Shown here in pieces: positions 1-9,351 of a DNA stretch of 58,238 nucleotides. Every line of letters starts with the position of its first letter. The stretch's first letter is position 1. A program made the translations under genes and the position numbers. This stretch comes from a virus, in the IMG/VR virus record IMGVR_UViG_3300050343_000240, positions 1 through 58,238 of that record. One strand, 5' to 3'. Under the pieces are notes generated by a model. The model saw only the letters and a list, made by a program, of their open reading frames with translations, ran no database searches and was not told the DNA's origin.

Positions 1-872
1 TTAGTAATGCATCAAAAACAAGGGCTTTAAATTTTTACAATGGCATTAAAACCAACCCTAAGGCAATACTGGATCAAGTCAATCTTAAAGATTATAGAAT
101 TATTGGAAACGTAGTAGAACTTGCTAATGGAACTTCATATGATTTAAATAATCCTGGAGGTATTTTAGGTTTACTTTCTAGTATATCTCAAGAATATTAT
201 GGTAAAAATGAAAAAACAAATCAAATTTTAGATGCGTTTGATATATTAGTAGATAATGACCCAGATTTTAATTTTAGCAATAAGCCACAAGTTTCTACTG
301 AAAACACTGAGGGCGTTACACCTCTACCACAAAATGAAATTGCTGGCGCTGGATTGTTCGCATCCCAACCTACCACTGAAACACCTAAACCCCCTGAACC
401 CCCTAGATTCCCTGAGAATATAAAAAATCTTTCAACAGAAGATGTTGGAATTGGGGAATTTTTTAGTACTAAGCGATCAGGACTAGAAAAGCGAGTTATA
501 AGGAAGATTGAAAATGTTTATGGTAATGTTTTTTCCGAACAAAATGTTGCTAAAGCAAAATATGATGTTTTTGAAAGAGAAGAAGCTGAAGCAGAAGAAG
601 CTAGAATGCTAGAAGAAAGAGAAAAATTGAACGCAACGCTTAAAGGTATAGCATCTAAAATTAGAAACGCATCTAAAAGAATTTATGAGCCATCAGAGTT
701 GCCAAATTTAAATATTGCAGAAAAAAGAGAATTTGCTGAAATAATAGGAAAGCCCATAGGCGATGCTTCACCTTATGATATTTTAAAGTATCAATATATT
801 AAAGCTGGGGGCAACGCAAAAGACTTAGAGGCGATTGAAGTTAACAACTTTGATTCGTTTGAAAAAAAATAA
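1..872 (+). CDS. Internal virion protein, 3' part of a gene split by the window ends
   Basis: The reading frame is open from base 3 to the stop at 870-872. Bases 1-2 complete the last partial codon of the frame that leaves the right end of the window. Joined to 57266-58238 it gives a 614-residue protein, so no internal TTG start is needed. This part is hydrophilic, with a proline-rich stretch (about 365-405) and then a Glu/Ala/Arg-rich helical stretch likely to form a coiled coil (about 570-640). I recognise no enzymatic motif. Its place between a 245-residue Ala/Gln-rich protein and a 2311-residue giant matches the order of podovirus ejection proteins (T7 gp14-gp15-gp16). The role in forming the DNA-ejection conduit is inferred from gene order. 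Confidence 0.8.
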   Translation, partial: SNASKTRALNFYNGIKTNPKAILDQVNLKDYRIIGNVVELANGTSYDLNNPGGILGLLSSISQEYYGKNEKTNQILDAFDILVDNDPDFNFSNKPQVSTENTEGVTPLPQNEIAGAGLFASQPTTETPKPPEPPRFPENIKNLSTEDVGIGEFFSTKRSGLEKRVIRKIENVYGNVFSEQNVAKAKYDVFEREEAEAEEARMLEEREKLNATLKGIASKIRNASKRIYEPSELPNLNIAEKREFAEIIGKPIGDASPYDILKYQYIKAGGNAKDLEAIEVNNFDSFEKK

Positions 873-898
873 ATAATAACGAAAGTAAATAAATAACG

Positions 899-3800
899 AT
901 GCCTGAGTTTAAATCAAAAAATAAATTTTACGATATTCCAGATCATCTTGTAGATGAATTTAAAATATCTCATCCTGATGCTGAAGAAATAATTTCTGAA
1001 GAGCCGGGAAAGATAAACCCTGCAAATCAAATAGGTGCGAAAAATGCAGGGCAAATAGAAGCACCCAATATGGATTTATTTTCGGAAACATCTTTTTCGG
1101 ATTCACAAGAAAAAGATACCGCTCTTGAAAGAACATTTGGTAAAAACTCTTTAACAGATTTTTTTGGTGATATATATAGATCAGCGCAAAAAGGTTTGCA
1201 ACAAGCAGAATTAGTAGACCCTAGCATAGATTTATTAAGATCAGAGGGAAATAACGATGAAATTATTTCAAAATATATAGCGGCTAATAAAGAATCATTA
1301 GAAAAAGCTGTGCAATCTGACGAAATGCGTAGCTTTAATAAAATATACGAAGAAGAAGGCGGTGGCTGGTGGGGTTTTATAAAAGGTGCAGCAAACAATC
1401 CTAGTGTATTAACTCAAGAATTAGTAAGTTCAATTGCAATGCAAATAGGAGCCCTTCAATCAGATGAGGTTGCTGGTGCTGCTACAACCGGTTTAGTTGC
1501 GGGTGCGGCTGCTGGAGCTCCTTTATTTGGAGTAGGTGCTGTTGCGGGAGGCGTTGCAGGAGCAATGTCCGGAGCAATGGTAGGTTTAGAAACAGGTTTA
1601 ACTTTTTCTGAATTATTAAATGAAGAAATAGGTGAAAATCTTACTGTTGAAAATGTTAAAGCAATATTGCAAAACGAAGAAAAGTTAAGTGAATTAAAAA
1701 ATAAAGCACTTGGCAGAGGATTAACTATTGGAGCTATTGAATTAGCAACTATGGGTCTTGCTAAAGGAGTAGGATCTACGGTAGCTAAAGCTGGTTTTAG
1801 AGGCGCGGTACCTGCTGGTTTAGCCGCTGGTGGAGCTATAGAAATAGCTGGTGGTGGTTTAGGTGAAGTTGCAGGTAGGTTTGTTGCAGGTCAAGAAATG
1901 GACGTTGCTGAAATTGGTTTTGAAGCATTTGCAGGGCTAGGCTCTGCACCTATTACTCTTGGAAAACAAATAACTAATACTGGTAAAAATATAGATAAAA
2001 TAAAAATAAATAAAATTTTAAAAGAAACTGAATATACTGATATTGTAGATTTATTTCTTAATGAAGAAAAAACATCCCAAAAGCAATTAGATATTTCTAA
2101 TTTTAAAAACTCTTTTGATATATTTAAAGAAAAATTAAATGAAAAAGTTAAATCTGGTAAAATAACAAAAGAAGAAGCGAATAAAGCAGGGGTTAATTTT
2201 ACGCAAACACAAGATGCCACTTCTACAGCTAATATAATGGAATTTGATGAGGCTAACAAGCTTTCTCTAATAGATTTACTGAAAGAAAGAGACAATTTAA
2301 GAAATTATATAAAAAAAGTAAACGATAAAGCTTTAACTGAAGCAGAACAAAATAAGGTTAAAGAACTTGAATCTGAAATAAAAAATTTAGCTTCTATTAG
2401 TGCTGGTAAAAAATTAAAACAATCTGTTTCTTTTGCTAAAAAAGCAGGAAAAGCTTTAGGTCTTAAAACTGAAATTTTAAATTCAGAACAAATTAAAGAA
2501 AAATATGGAAATGATCCTGAGTTTAAAGATCTAAAAATTGCCGATGGCTTTATTAGAAATGGATTAATTGTTATAAATACAGATGTAGCTAAAGAAAGAG
2601 GTGCTGTAACAGTTGGAAGTCATGAAATTCTTCATGGAATACTAAACACTGCGTTAAAAGGAAAAGATAGAGAAAAAATAGTAAATAGATTTAAAAAAAT
2701 AATAGGTAAGGAACAGTTAGCTGTAGTTGAAGGAAGATTAAAAGCTGTAGATCCTGACACAAAAAAAAGATTATATGAGGATAAGTACTTAGCTAAAGAA
2801 GGAATAGATGAATATTTTACAGCTTTTTCTGATGCAATAATCAAAAAAGAAATACAGTACAATGAAAATATATTTACCAAATTAGGCGATTTAATTCGCC
2901 CTATATTAAGAAAATATGGTTTTGCAAAAATTAAATTTGAGACCGGCAGAGATGTATATAATTTTTTAAAAGAGTACAATAAATCTGTAAAAGAAGGCCA
3001 GCTTAGCCAAGAAATTATTGATTTAGGAGCGGAAACTTCTCAGACTCAATTATCAGTATCTAAAAAAGCATCTGATAAAGTACAAGACATATACGAAAAA
3101 CAAGGAGCTGGAGGAGCTATAGACATAATTGATCAGTTTGAACCAATTGTAAATAAATTAGTAAATAAATATCGAAATGTACCAGGGTTTGAATATGAGC
3201 TTCTTAAAGACGAAATAGAGACTGGTAAGCGCGGTATTTTAGACATGATAATGGATTACACTCCTGAAAAAGCAAAAGGTGCTCCACTTGCAGGTTATAT
3301 AAATACATTTTTAAATCGTAGAGCTATTGAAGCGGCTAACCGTGTTCTTAAAACTGATTTTGAATTAGATGTTACAGAAGCCAAAGGAGTTACTGATACA
3401 GCAACAGCAGAAGAAATAATCGAAAGAGAAGAAGTTGATCCTGTAAATGAAATAAAAAGTTTACGTAAAGAAATTCAATTATCTGAAGAGCTTGTAACAA
3501 TAGTTAAAGATGCCATAATAAAAACTTTTGGAACTAAGCTACCAAATCCACAAGACCCTAAATTTAGATTAGAATTACAAAAAAGATTTAGAACAGAACT
3601 TAAAAAGCCTATGGCTAAGTTTGTAGGTAAACAAGCTGATTATGAATCTTTTTTACGTGATAACTTTAGGGCCATATATGATAAATTACCTCAGTCTTTA
3701 ATTAATAAAAGATTTAAAGAATTTGCAGAGCCTGTTTTAGATAAAAATGGTAAGCAATTACGTGAACGTACTGCTGAAGGTAACAAAATATTTACAAAAA

Positions 3801-6800
3801 AGAAAATAACACTAGCTGAGTTTATAAAATACTTTTTAGGTTCTGACGTTGGAAGATCTACACAAGGCACTAGAAAAACAGCAATAGTTGAAGCTGTAGC
3901 AGAAGAAATAGCATTTGATGCTACTATGGAAGTTTTGCAAAGTCCTGATGTAATAAATAAATATCAAGATATTGCAGGTATAACTGGCGAAGTATTACCA
4001 GAAAACTTTAAATCATTAATAGCTAAACAAGTTAATAGGGCAGAAGATTTTAAATTTTCTAAAAGCTTGGCTAATGTAGCTAAAGAAGAATATAATTTAG
4101 AATCTCAAGAATTAGCTAAAATACTTGATAAAACAAGTTTAGATAAATTAAGTAATAAATATCCATTAATATCCAATGCTATAATTTATGAAGCAGATCC
4201 TGCTGATATTAAATTTAGTCTTACGACTAAAGCTGATGGTAAATGGATACAAGAGCCATTAGGTCCACCTGCAGAAAGTTCAAAATTATACAAATTTAAA
4301 ATAGGAGAAATAGATTATGAAATAAAAACGTTTAAAGATCCTGATGCTTTTAATTATGATATATTTGAGCAAACAGAAAATATTGAAGATGGAGCTATTG
4401 ACAATGATCCAAAGTCCTGGGCTATGTCTTTTGCAGATGCGGATACAGGCTCTACAGATATAACAGGAGTCGCAGCAGAAGGGCTTACTAATCAATTTAA
4501 AGTATTTGGAACTGTAGCTAATGCAACTATAGATTTAATTAAAAAAGAAAAATTAAATTCTATAACATTTACTGCTAAAGAAGGTAGTAGAAAAAGATTA
4601 TATAACTCTTTAAATAAAAAGTTTGCAAATGAATTAAAGTGGGAAACATATGATTACCAAGCGGATTTAGCAGATGATTCAGAAACAATATTTATAGCTT
4701 ATGACCCCAAAGCTTTTCCAGCTGAAGAACAAATCACAACACCCACGTTAACTAAATTTTCAAAAGGAAAAAATAGTGAATATAATATTTCGGCTAAAGA
4801 ATTGTTATACGATAAAAAATCTTTTAATAAATTTAGAAAACTGTTTTTGATGCAGGGTTCAACTTTTCAAGATGAAGTTGGAGATTATAAAACTCGTTCA
4901 GGGTCTATGCCTCCCTCCCATGTACTTGATCCCACTCGATTTAAAGGCTACAAGTCTGAACTTAGCAATAAAGAAAGACAAGACTTTGATAAAAAAATTG
5001 ATAATTTAAGAATTGAACTTAAAAATATAGAAACAAAAAACAAAACAAGTGTTTTAAATAAAAATGAATCATATTTAGCTCCTGCAAAATTTATTGGTAA
5101 AACATTAAATCAAATTTTAAATAATTTAAAAACCGGAGAAATATTTAGAAGAACAAAAGCATATCAAAGAATTTATAAAACTATGTGGGAAAAGTATTAT
5201 AACATTCTTAATAAAAATCCAGAAATGTATGATTTTTTAGAAATGACTTTAGATACTTCTAATTCAAAATTAGACCATTGGCACAGATTAGGTGCTTTAT
5301 TTTTAGGGTTTGATCAAGGTGCTTTGCCAGTTCAAAGACTAGATAAAAAAGGAAACCCTATGTTTATAAGAAATCGAAACGGAGGGTTTATTTTAGATAG
5401 TAATGGAAATAAAATTCCAGAAATTCGCACATTTGAATATGAGCATGCTGTTCAAAATGATTTACAATGGAATAAATTATTAAAAGCAGCAGCTGAGTTT
5501 GCTAAAAAAAATGATAAAAAAGGATTTATTGATTTTGTTGAGAAATCAATGGAGGATTATGTTTTAGTTGGGTTATCATTTAATGATGCTAGAAAAGTTG
5601 ACAAAGCTGGATTTGCTCGTTTAATGCCAGAAGGATGGAAACGTTGGTGGGATAGATATTTCAATAATAAAGTAGCAAAAATAGACGGCGGAATAAATCC
5701 AAATAATATATCTTTTATAGAATATACTGATACTAAAGCTGGTGTTAAAGGTAATATTGGTCAACAATTTAATATTAATGATTCAGAAGGTAATACTCAA
5801 CTTTCTAGAACATTAAGCCGCCAATATAATGAAGATATACTGCAAGCTACGACAGGTGTAAAATGGTTTGAAAAGTTTTCTCCGGTTGAAGCTCGTATAA
5901 AAGGTAAAGGTAAAGGTAAAAAGTTTTTTATACCCTATTCAGCTGATGATTTTGTTGGTTTGCTATACACAACTTTAGGTAAAGGCGAAGTTGGTAATAA
6001 ACAAATGGAATGGTACCAAAATAATTTGCTTAGACCTTTTTCTCGTGGTATTCAACAATACGAAGCTGCTAAACAAAATGCTTTGCGTGAATGGCAAATA
6101 ATCAAAAAAGAAGCTAAAAAAGATGTTCCTGGAGGTTTAAATAAAAAGAATGCTACAGGCTTAACTAATCAAGATGCAGTACGTATATTTATATGGAACG
6201 AGCAGGGCATGGAAATACCCGGTGCAGGTAATAAGCTTATTAATGACAACTTAGAAGTTGTAAAAAATAATCCTAAGCTACAAGAGTTTGCAGAAAGATT
6301 AATGGCTTTAAATCCAGAAGGTTATCCTGAACCATCTAAAAACTGGGATTCAGGTGATATTACTACAGACATTGTATCATATATTAACGATGTTAAAAGG
6401 TCAGAGTTTTTAACTGAGTTTAAAGAAAATGCTGAAGAAATATTTTCTGATGAAAATAAACAAAAGCTTAGAGCTTTATACGGAGATAATTATATAGAAG
6501 CATTGGATGACATTCTTTTTAGAATGACTACTGGAACTAATAGAAGAAAAGGTGCAAGTAAAGTTGAACAGCAGTTTATGAATTGGACTAACAATTCTGT
6601 TGGTGCGATCATGTTCTTTAACGCTAGATCTGCTGTACTACAAACTTTGTCCGCAGTTAACTTTATAAACTTTAGTGATAATAATCCTATTAATGCTGCA
6701 ATTGCTTTTGCTAATTTTCCACAATATATAAAAGATTTTGTTGCATTATTTAATTCTGATTTTCTTAAACAAAGAAGAACAGGTCTACAAACAGATGTAA

Positions 6801-7834
6801 ATGCGGATGAAATTGCCAGAGCCGCTAAAGGTTCTAAAAATACTGCAAGAGCAATATTAAGCGCTTTACTTAAATTTGGTTTTACACCAACACAAATAGC
6901 AGATAGTTTTGCTATTGCTTCTGGTGGTGCAACTTTTTATCGTAATAGAATAAAGACATACTTAAAAGAAGGGTTAACTCAAAAAGAAGCCGAAGAAAAA
7001 GCATTTACAGACTTTCAAGAAATTGCAGAAGAAACACAGCAATCTGCAAGACCTGATAGAATATCATTGCAACAAGCGAGCTCATTAGGACGTATTGTAT
7101 TAGCTTTTGCCAACACCCCTATGCAATATGCCCGGTTAACTAAAAAAGCTACATTAGATTTAATTAATGGACGCGGAGATTGGAAGACAAATGTTAGTAA
7201 AATTGCTTATTATAGTGTAATACAGAATATTATATTCTCTGCGCTACAACAAGGTTTATTTGCTTTATTATTCGATGATGAAGATGATGATAAAGAAAAA
7301 TCAAGATTGTTTAGAATAGGTAATAGTAGTATTGATACTTTGCTTCGTGGTATAGGTGTTTATGGAGCAGCAGCAGCAACTGTTAAGAATATGATTTTAG
7401 AAATTATAGAACAGTCTGAAAAATCAAGACCTGATTATACTAAACTTGCAATTGAAGCTACATCAATTTCACCACCTATTAATTCTAAATTAAGAAAATT
7501 AGAATCTGCGGGTAAAACATTTACTTATAAGCAATCAAAAGAAAAAGTATTTACTGAAGGATTTAGTTTAGAAAATCCAGCATTTTTAGCTGGAGGTAAA
7601 GTATTATCCGCTGCAACAAACTTACCTGCTGATAGGGTTGTTCAAAAAGCAGATCATATTTATACAGCTATGCAACATGAAACGGAATTATGGCAAGCTA
7701 TAGCATTATCACTCGGCTGGTCTAAATGGGATTTAGGTATGATTAAAAATCAAACTAAAAAATCTAAAACACCATTAAGAAAAGGTAGAAAAAGCCTAAC
7801 AAGAAAAAGCCTAACAAGAAAAACAATTAAATAA
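899..7834 (+). CDS. Giant internal virion protein (2311 aa) with HExxH metallopeptidase motif
   Basis: By position and size this is the gp16-like ejection protein of a podovirus. A Gly/Ala-rich hydrophobic stretch at about residues 190-235 could insert into a membrane. A zinc-peptidase motif HEILH lies at residues 575-579, with a candidate third ligand in an EGIDEYF segment about 60 residues later. Around residues 1100-1280 is a mixed alpha/beta region ending in an SRKRLYNSL segment, like the GNAT-like domains of phage polyvalent proteins; this is tentative. The C-terminal 500 residues are Ala-rich and helical, with an acidic DDEDDDKE patch. The protein ends in a basic tail containing a short tandem repeat (KSLTR). 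No lytic transglycosylase motif was seen. The ATG at 899 follows the upstream stop by 26 bases. Ejection into the host is inferred, not shown. Confidence 0.75.
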   Translation: MPEFKSKNKFYDIPDHLVDEFKISHPDAEEIISEEPGKINPANQIGAKNAGQIEAPNMDLFSETSFSDSQEKDTALERTFGKNSLTDFFGDIYRSAQKGLQQAELVDPSIDLLRSEGNNDEIISKYIAANKESLEKAVQSDEMRSFNKIYEEEGGGWWGFIKGAANNPSVLTQELVSSIAMQIGALQSDEVAGAATTGLVAGAAAGAPLFGVGAVAGGVAGAMSGAMVGLETGLTFSELLNEEIGENLTVENVKAILQNEEKLSELKNKALGRGLTIGAIELATMGLAKGVGSTVAKAGFRGAVPAGLAAGGAIEIAGGGLGEVAGRFVAGQEMDVAEIGFEAFAGLGSAPITLGKQITNTGKNIDKIKINKILKETEYTDIVDLFLNEEKTSQKQLDISNFKNSFDIFKEKLNEKVKSGKITKEEANKAGVNFTQTQDATSTANIMEFDEANKLSLIDLLKERDNLRNYIKKVNDKALTEAEQNKVKELESEIKNLASISAGKKLKQSVSFAKKAGKALGLKTEILNSEQIKEKYGNDPEFKDLKIADGFIRNGLIVINTDVAKERGAVTVGSHEILHGILNTALKGKDREKIVNRFKKIIGKEQLAVVEGRLKAVDPDTKKRLYEDKYLAKEGIDEYFTAFSDAIIKKEIQYNENIFTKLGDLIRPILRKYGFAKIKFETGRDVYNFLKEYNKSVKEGQLSQEIIDLGAETSQTQLSVSKKASDKVQDIYEKQGAGGAIDIIDQFEPIVNKLVNKYRNVPGFEYELLKDEIETGKRGILDMIMDYTPEKAKGAPLAGYINTFLNRRAIEAANRVLKTDFELDVTEAKGVTDTATAEEIIEREEVDPVNEIKSLRKEIQLSEELVTIVKDAIIKTFGTKLPNPQDPKFRLELQKRFRTELKKPMAKFVGKQADYESFLRDNFRAIYDKLPQSLINKRFKEFAEPVLDKNGKQLRERTAEGNKIFTKKKITLAEFIKYFLGSDVGRSTQGTRKTAIVEAVAEEIAFDATMEVLQSPDVINKYQDIAGITGEVLPENFKSLIAKQVNRAEDFKFSKSLANVAKEEYNLESQELAKILDKTSLDKLSNKYPLISNAIIYEADPADIKFSLTTKADGKWIQEPLGPPAESSKLYKFKIGEIDYEIKTFKDPDAFNYDIFEQTENIEDGAIDNDPKSWAMSFADADTGSTDITGVAAEGLTNQFKVFGTVANATIDLIKKEKLNSITFTAKEGSRKRLYNSLNKKFANELKWETYDYQADLADDSETIFIAYDPKAFPAEEQITTPTLTKFSKGKNSEYNISAKELLYDKKSFNKFRKLFLMQGSTFQDEVGDYKTRSGSMPPSHVLDPTRFKGYKSELSNKERQDFDKKIDNLRIELKNIETKNKTSVLNKNESYLAPAKFIGKTLNQILNNLKTGEIFRRTKAYQRIYKTMWEKYYNILNKNPEMYDFLEMTLDTSNSKLDHWHRLGALFLGFDQGALPVQRLDKKGNPMFIRNRNGGFILDSNGNKIPEIRTFEYEHAVQNDLQWNKLLKAAAEFAKKNDKKGFIDFVEKSMEDYVLVGLSFNDARKVDKAGFARLMPEGWKRWWDRYFNNKVAKIDGGINPNNISFIEYTDTKAGVKGNIGQQFNINDSEGNTQLSRTLSRQYNEDILQATTGVKWFEKFSPVEARIKGKGKGKKFFIPYSADDFVGLLYTTLGKGEVGNKQMEWYQNNLLRPFSRGIQQYEAAKQNALREWQIIKKEAKKDVPGGLNKKNATGLTNQDAVRIFIWNEQGMEIPGAGNKLINDNLEVVKNNPKLQEFAERLMALNPEGYPEPSKNWDSGDITTDIVSYINDVKRSEFLTEFKENAEEIFSDENKQKLRALYGDNYIEALDDILFRMTTGTNRRKGASKVEQQFMNWTNNSVGAIMFFNARSAVLQTLSAVNFINFSDNNPINAAIAFANFPQYIKDFVALFNSDFLKQRRTGLQTDVNADEIARAAKGSKNTARAILSALLKFGFTPTQIADSFAIASGGATFYRNRIKTYLKEGLTQKEAEEKAFTDFQEIAEETQQSARPDRISLQQASSLGRIVLAFANTPMQYARLTKKATLDLINGRGDWKTNVSKIAYYSVIQNIIFSALQQGLFALLFDDEDDDKEKSRLFRIGNSSIDTLLRGIGVYGAAAATVKNMILEIIEQSEKSRPDYTKLAIEATSISPPINSKLRKLESAGKTFTYKQSKEKVFTEGFSLENPAFLAGGKVLSAATNLPADRVVQKADHIYTAMQHETELWQAIALSLGWSKWDLGMIKNQTKKSKTPLRKGRKSLTRKSLTRKTIK

Positions 7835-7835
7835 A

Positions 7836-8294
7836 ATGAAAATATCTAATCATATATCTTATCAAGAAGCAATAAGATCTAATACAGCGACACGGAGAGG
7901 TATTGATAATACCCCTGGAAAATACGAAATAACTAATATGGTTGGAGTTGCTGAAAATATTTTTGAACCGTTAAGACAATGGGTGGGTGGCCCGATTAAA
8001 ATTAATAGTATGTTTCGATGCGAAGAATTGAATACTGCTATTGGTGGAAGTTCACGGTCGCAGCATTGTCAAGGACGAGCAATAGATTTAGATGACACGT
8101 TTGGTCATAAAACAAACGCAGAAATGTTTAATTATATTAAAGAAAATTTAAATTTCGATCAGCTTATATGGGAATTTGGTACAGACGATAACCCTAATTG
8201 GGTTCACGTAAGTTATATTTCTAAAGATGAAAATAGAAATAGAATTTTAAAAGCTGAAAAAATTAATGGAAAAACACAATACAGTATAATATAA
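7836..8294 (+). CDS. M15-family D,D-carboxypeptidase/endopeptidase, probable endolysin
   Basis: A 152-residue peptidoglycan peptidase of the M15A type. The zinc ligands can be placed as H77 and D84 in a SQHxxGxAxD motif and H124 in the WVHVS motif. E113 in the WEFG segment is a candidate catalytic base. These enzymes cleave D-Ala-containing peptide cross-links. It starts 2 bases after the internal virion gene and is followed by membrane proteins, so it fits the lysis module at the end of the late transcript. There is no signal peptide, so export would need a holin. The family is clear; the exact bond cleaved cannot be told from sequence. Confidence 0.88.
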   Translation: MKISNHISYQEAIRSNTATRRGIDNTPGKYEITNMVGVAENIFEPLRQWVGGPIKINSMFRCEELNTAIGGSSRSQHCQGRAIDLDDTFGHKTNAEMFNYIKENLNFDQLIWEFGTDDNPNWVHVSYISKDENRNRILKAEKINGKTQYSII

Positions 8295-8310
8295 AAAAAC
8301 AAAATAGTTT

Positions 8311-8718
8311 ATGGGTTTACCAAAGAATGGCGTTGCAAGAGAGATTAGACATTATACAGGAGCTCTTATAATATTCTTTTTTATTGTAGGTATTATAATA
8401 GCTTTAATACAATTCCCAGTACTAGAAACAAATAAAGAAATTGTTATGACCTTAATAGGTATGCTTGCAGCTTCTTTAGCGATGGTTGTTTCAACTATAA
8501 CTGGTAGTAAACCTGATGATGTAAATGAACTAAAAAGCCAAGTACAAAAACGTGATGACAAAATAGATTTACTTGTAAGTCAAAAAGATGAATATGAAAA
8601 AATGATTATCACATTACAAAAAACAATTATTGAAAACCAAGATGCTTTAATGGATAAAATAATATTAAGATCCACTATTGATTACGATTTAAAAAATAAC
8701 CCACCAAAAAATGGCTAA
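8311..8718 (+). CDS. Membrane protein with two TM segments and a coiled coil, lysis module
   Basis: The 135-residue protein has hydrophobic segments at about residues 18-38 and 46-64, followed by a long charged coiled coil. Together with its position just after the M15 peptidase this suggests a holin-like or other lysis-accessory membrane protein. No family was recognised with certainty, and a better 3-TM holin candidate is at 30934-31350. Its end overlaps the start of the next gene by 8 bases. Confidence 0.6.
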   Translation: MGLPKNGVAREIRHYTGALIIFFFIVGIIIALIQFPVLETNKEIVMTLIGMLAASLAMVVSTITGSKPDDVNELKSQVQKRDDKIDLLVSQKDEYEKMIITLQKTIIENQDALMDKIILRSTIDYDLKNNPPKNG

Positions 8719-8995
8719 AAAAATATCTGAAAACACAGAGCTAACATTTGATTTAAAAACAATAGTTATAATAATTAGCTTCGTTGCTACTATAGTTGGC
8801 ATGTATTTTACATTAAAAGACGACATAGAGCTTGCTAAAGAATTACCTAAACCTGAAGTTTCAAGAACGGAATATGATCTTAAAGATCAATTAATACGTG
8901 AAACAATAATGAATACTCAAGAAAAGGTAGAAGAAAATAGTACTAAGCTTGATAAAATTGATGAAAAATTATACGAGATAATAAATAAAAAATAA
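8711..8995 (+). CDS. Single-TM coiled-coil membrane protein, lysis module
   Basis: A 94-residue protein with one transmembrane segment at about residues 16-34 and a charged helical C-terminal half. The start overlaps the preceding membrane protein gene by 8 bases, indicating coupled translation. A topology of one N-terminal TM helix plus a coiled coil is seen in inner-membrane spanins and small holin-accessory proteins, but I cannot assign either. Function remains open. Confidence 0.6.
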   Translation: MAKKISENTELTFDLKTIVIIISFVATIVGMYFTLKDDIELAKELPKPEVSRTEYDLKDQLIRETIMNTQEKVEENSTKLDKIDEKLYEIINKK

Positions 8996-8999
8996 TACA

Positions 9000-9311
9000 A
9001 TGAAAAAGATTGCACTAATATTATTAATGTTTTTATCTTCTTACACATATTCGCAAAAATATACTTTGCTGCAAATAAATTCTGAATGGAATAAAGCTAA
9101 TGATGTTAAATTACCTAATATAAAAGGTGTTGAAAATTTATATGCTTTTTTAGAAGAGCAACCATCTTCAATAAAAAATTCTGTTAAAGCTGTTCCTGTT
9201 GTTATACTTTATAAAAACAACACTCCACTATATCAATGGAATGCAGATATTTCTCTTCGTCTTAAAATAAAAGAAGAAGAAATTATAGAAGTAATAAATA
9301 AAAATAAATAA
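9000..9311 (+). CDS. Secreted thioredoxin-fold-like protein without CXXC
   Basis: A 103-residue protein with a clear N-terminal signal peptide (KK followed by a hydrophobic core, ending at about residue 18 in a SYTYSQ stretch typical of flavobacteria). The remainder resembles a small thioredoxin-like fold. The AVPVVILYKN segment looks like the cis-proline strand, followed by a final strand and helix. No CXXC redox pair is present, so disulfide oxidoreductase activity is unlikely. It is the last gene of the rightward transcript, 5 bases after a lysis-module membrane protein, and is followed directly by a terminator. It may act in the periplasm during lysis or be a host-derived moron gene. Confidence 0.6.
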   Translation: MKKIALILLMFLSSYTYSQKYTLLQINSEWNKANDVKLPNIKGVENLYAFLEEQPSSIKNSVKAVPVVILYKNNTPLYQWNADISLRLKIKEEEIIEVINKNK

Positions 9312-9313
9312 AA

Positions 9314-9351
9314 TAAAAAAGGGTAATCTTAATTGACTACCCTTTAATTTT
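9314..9351. terminator. Bidirectional rho-independent terminator between converging arms
   Basis: An 8-bp perfect stem, AAAGGGTA (9318-9325) with TACCCTTT (9338-9345), is flanked by A-rich sequence on the left and a T-rich run on the right. It can therefore terminate both the rightward late transcript and the leftward nrd transcript, which converge here. Confidence 0.85.
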
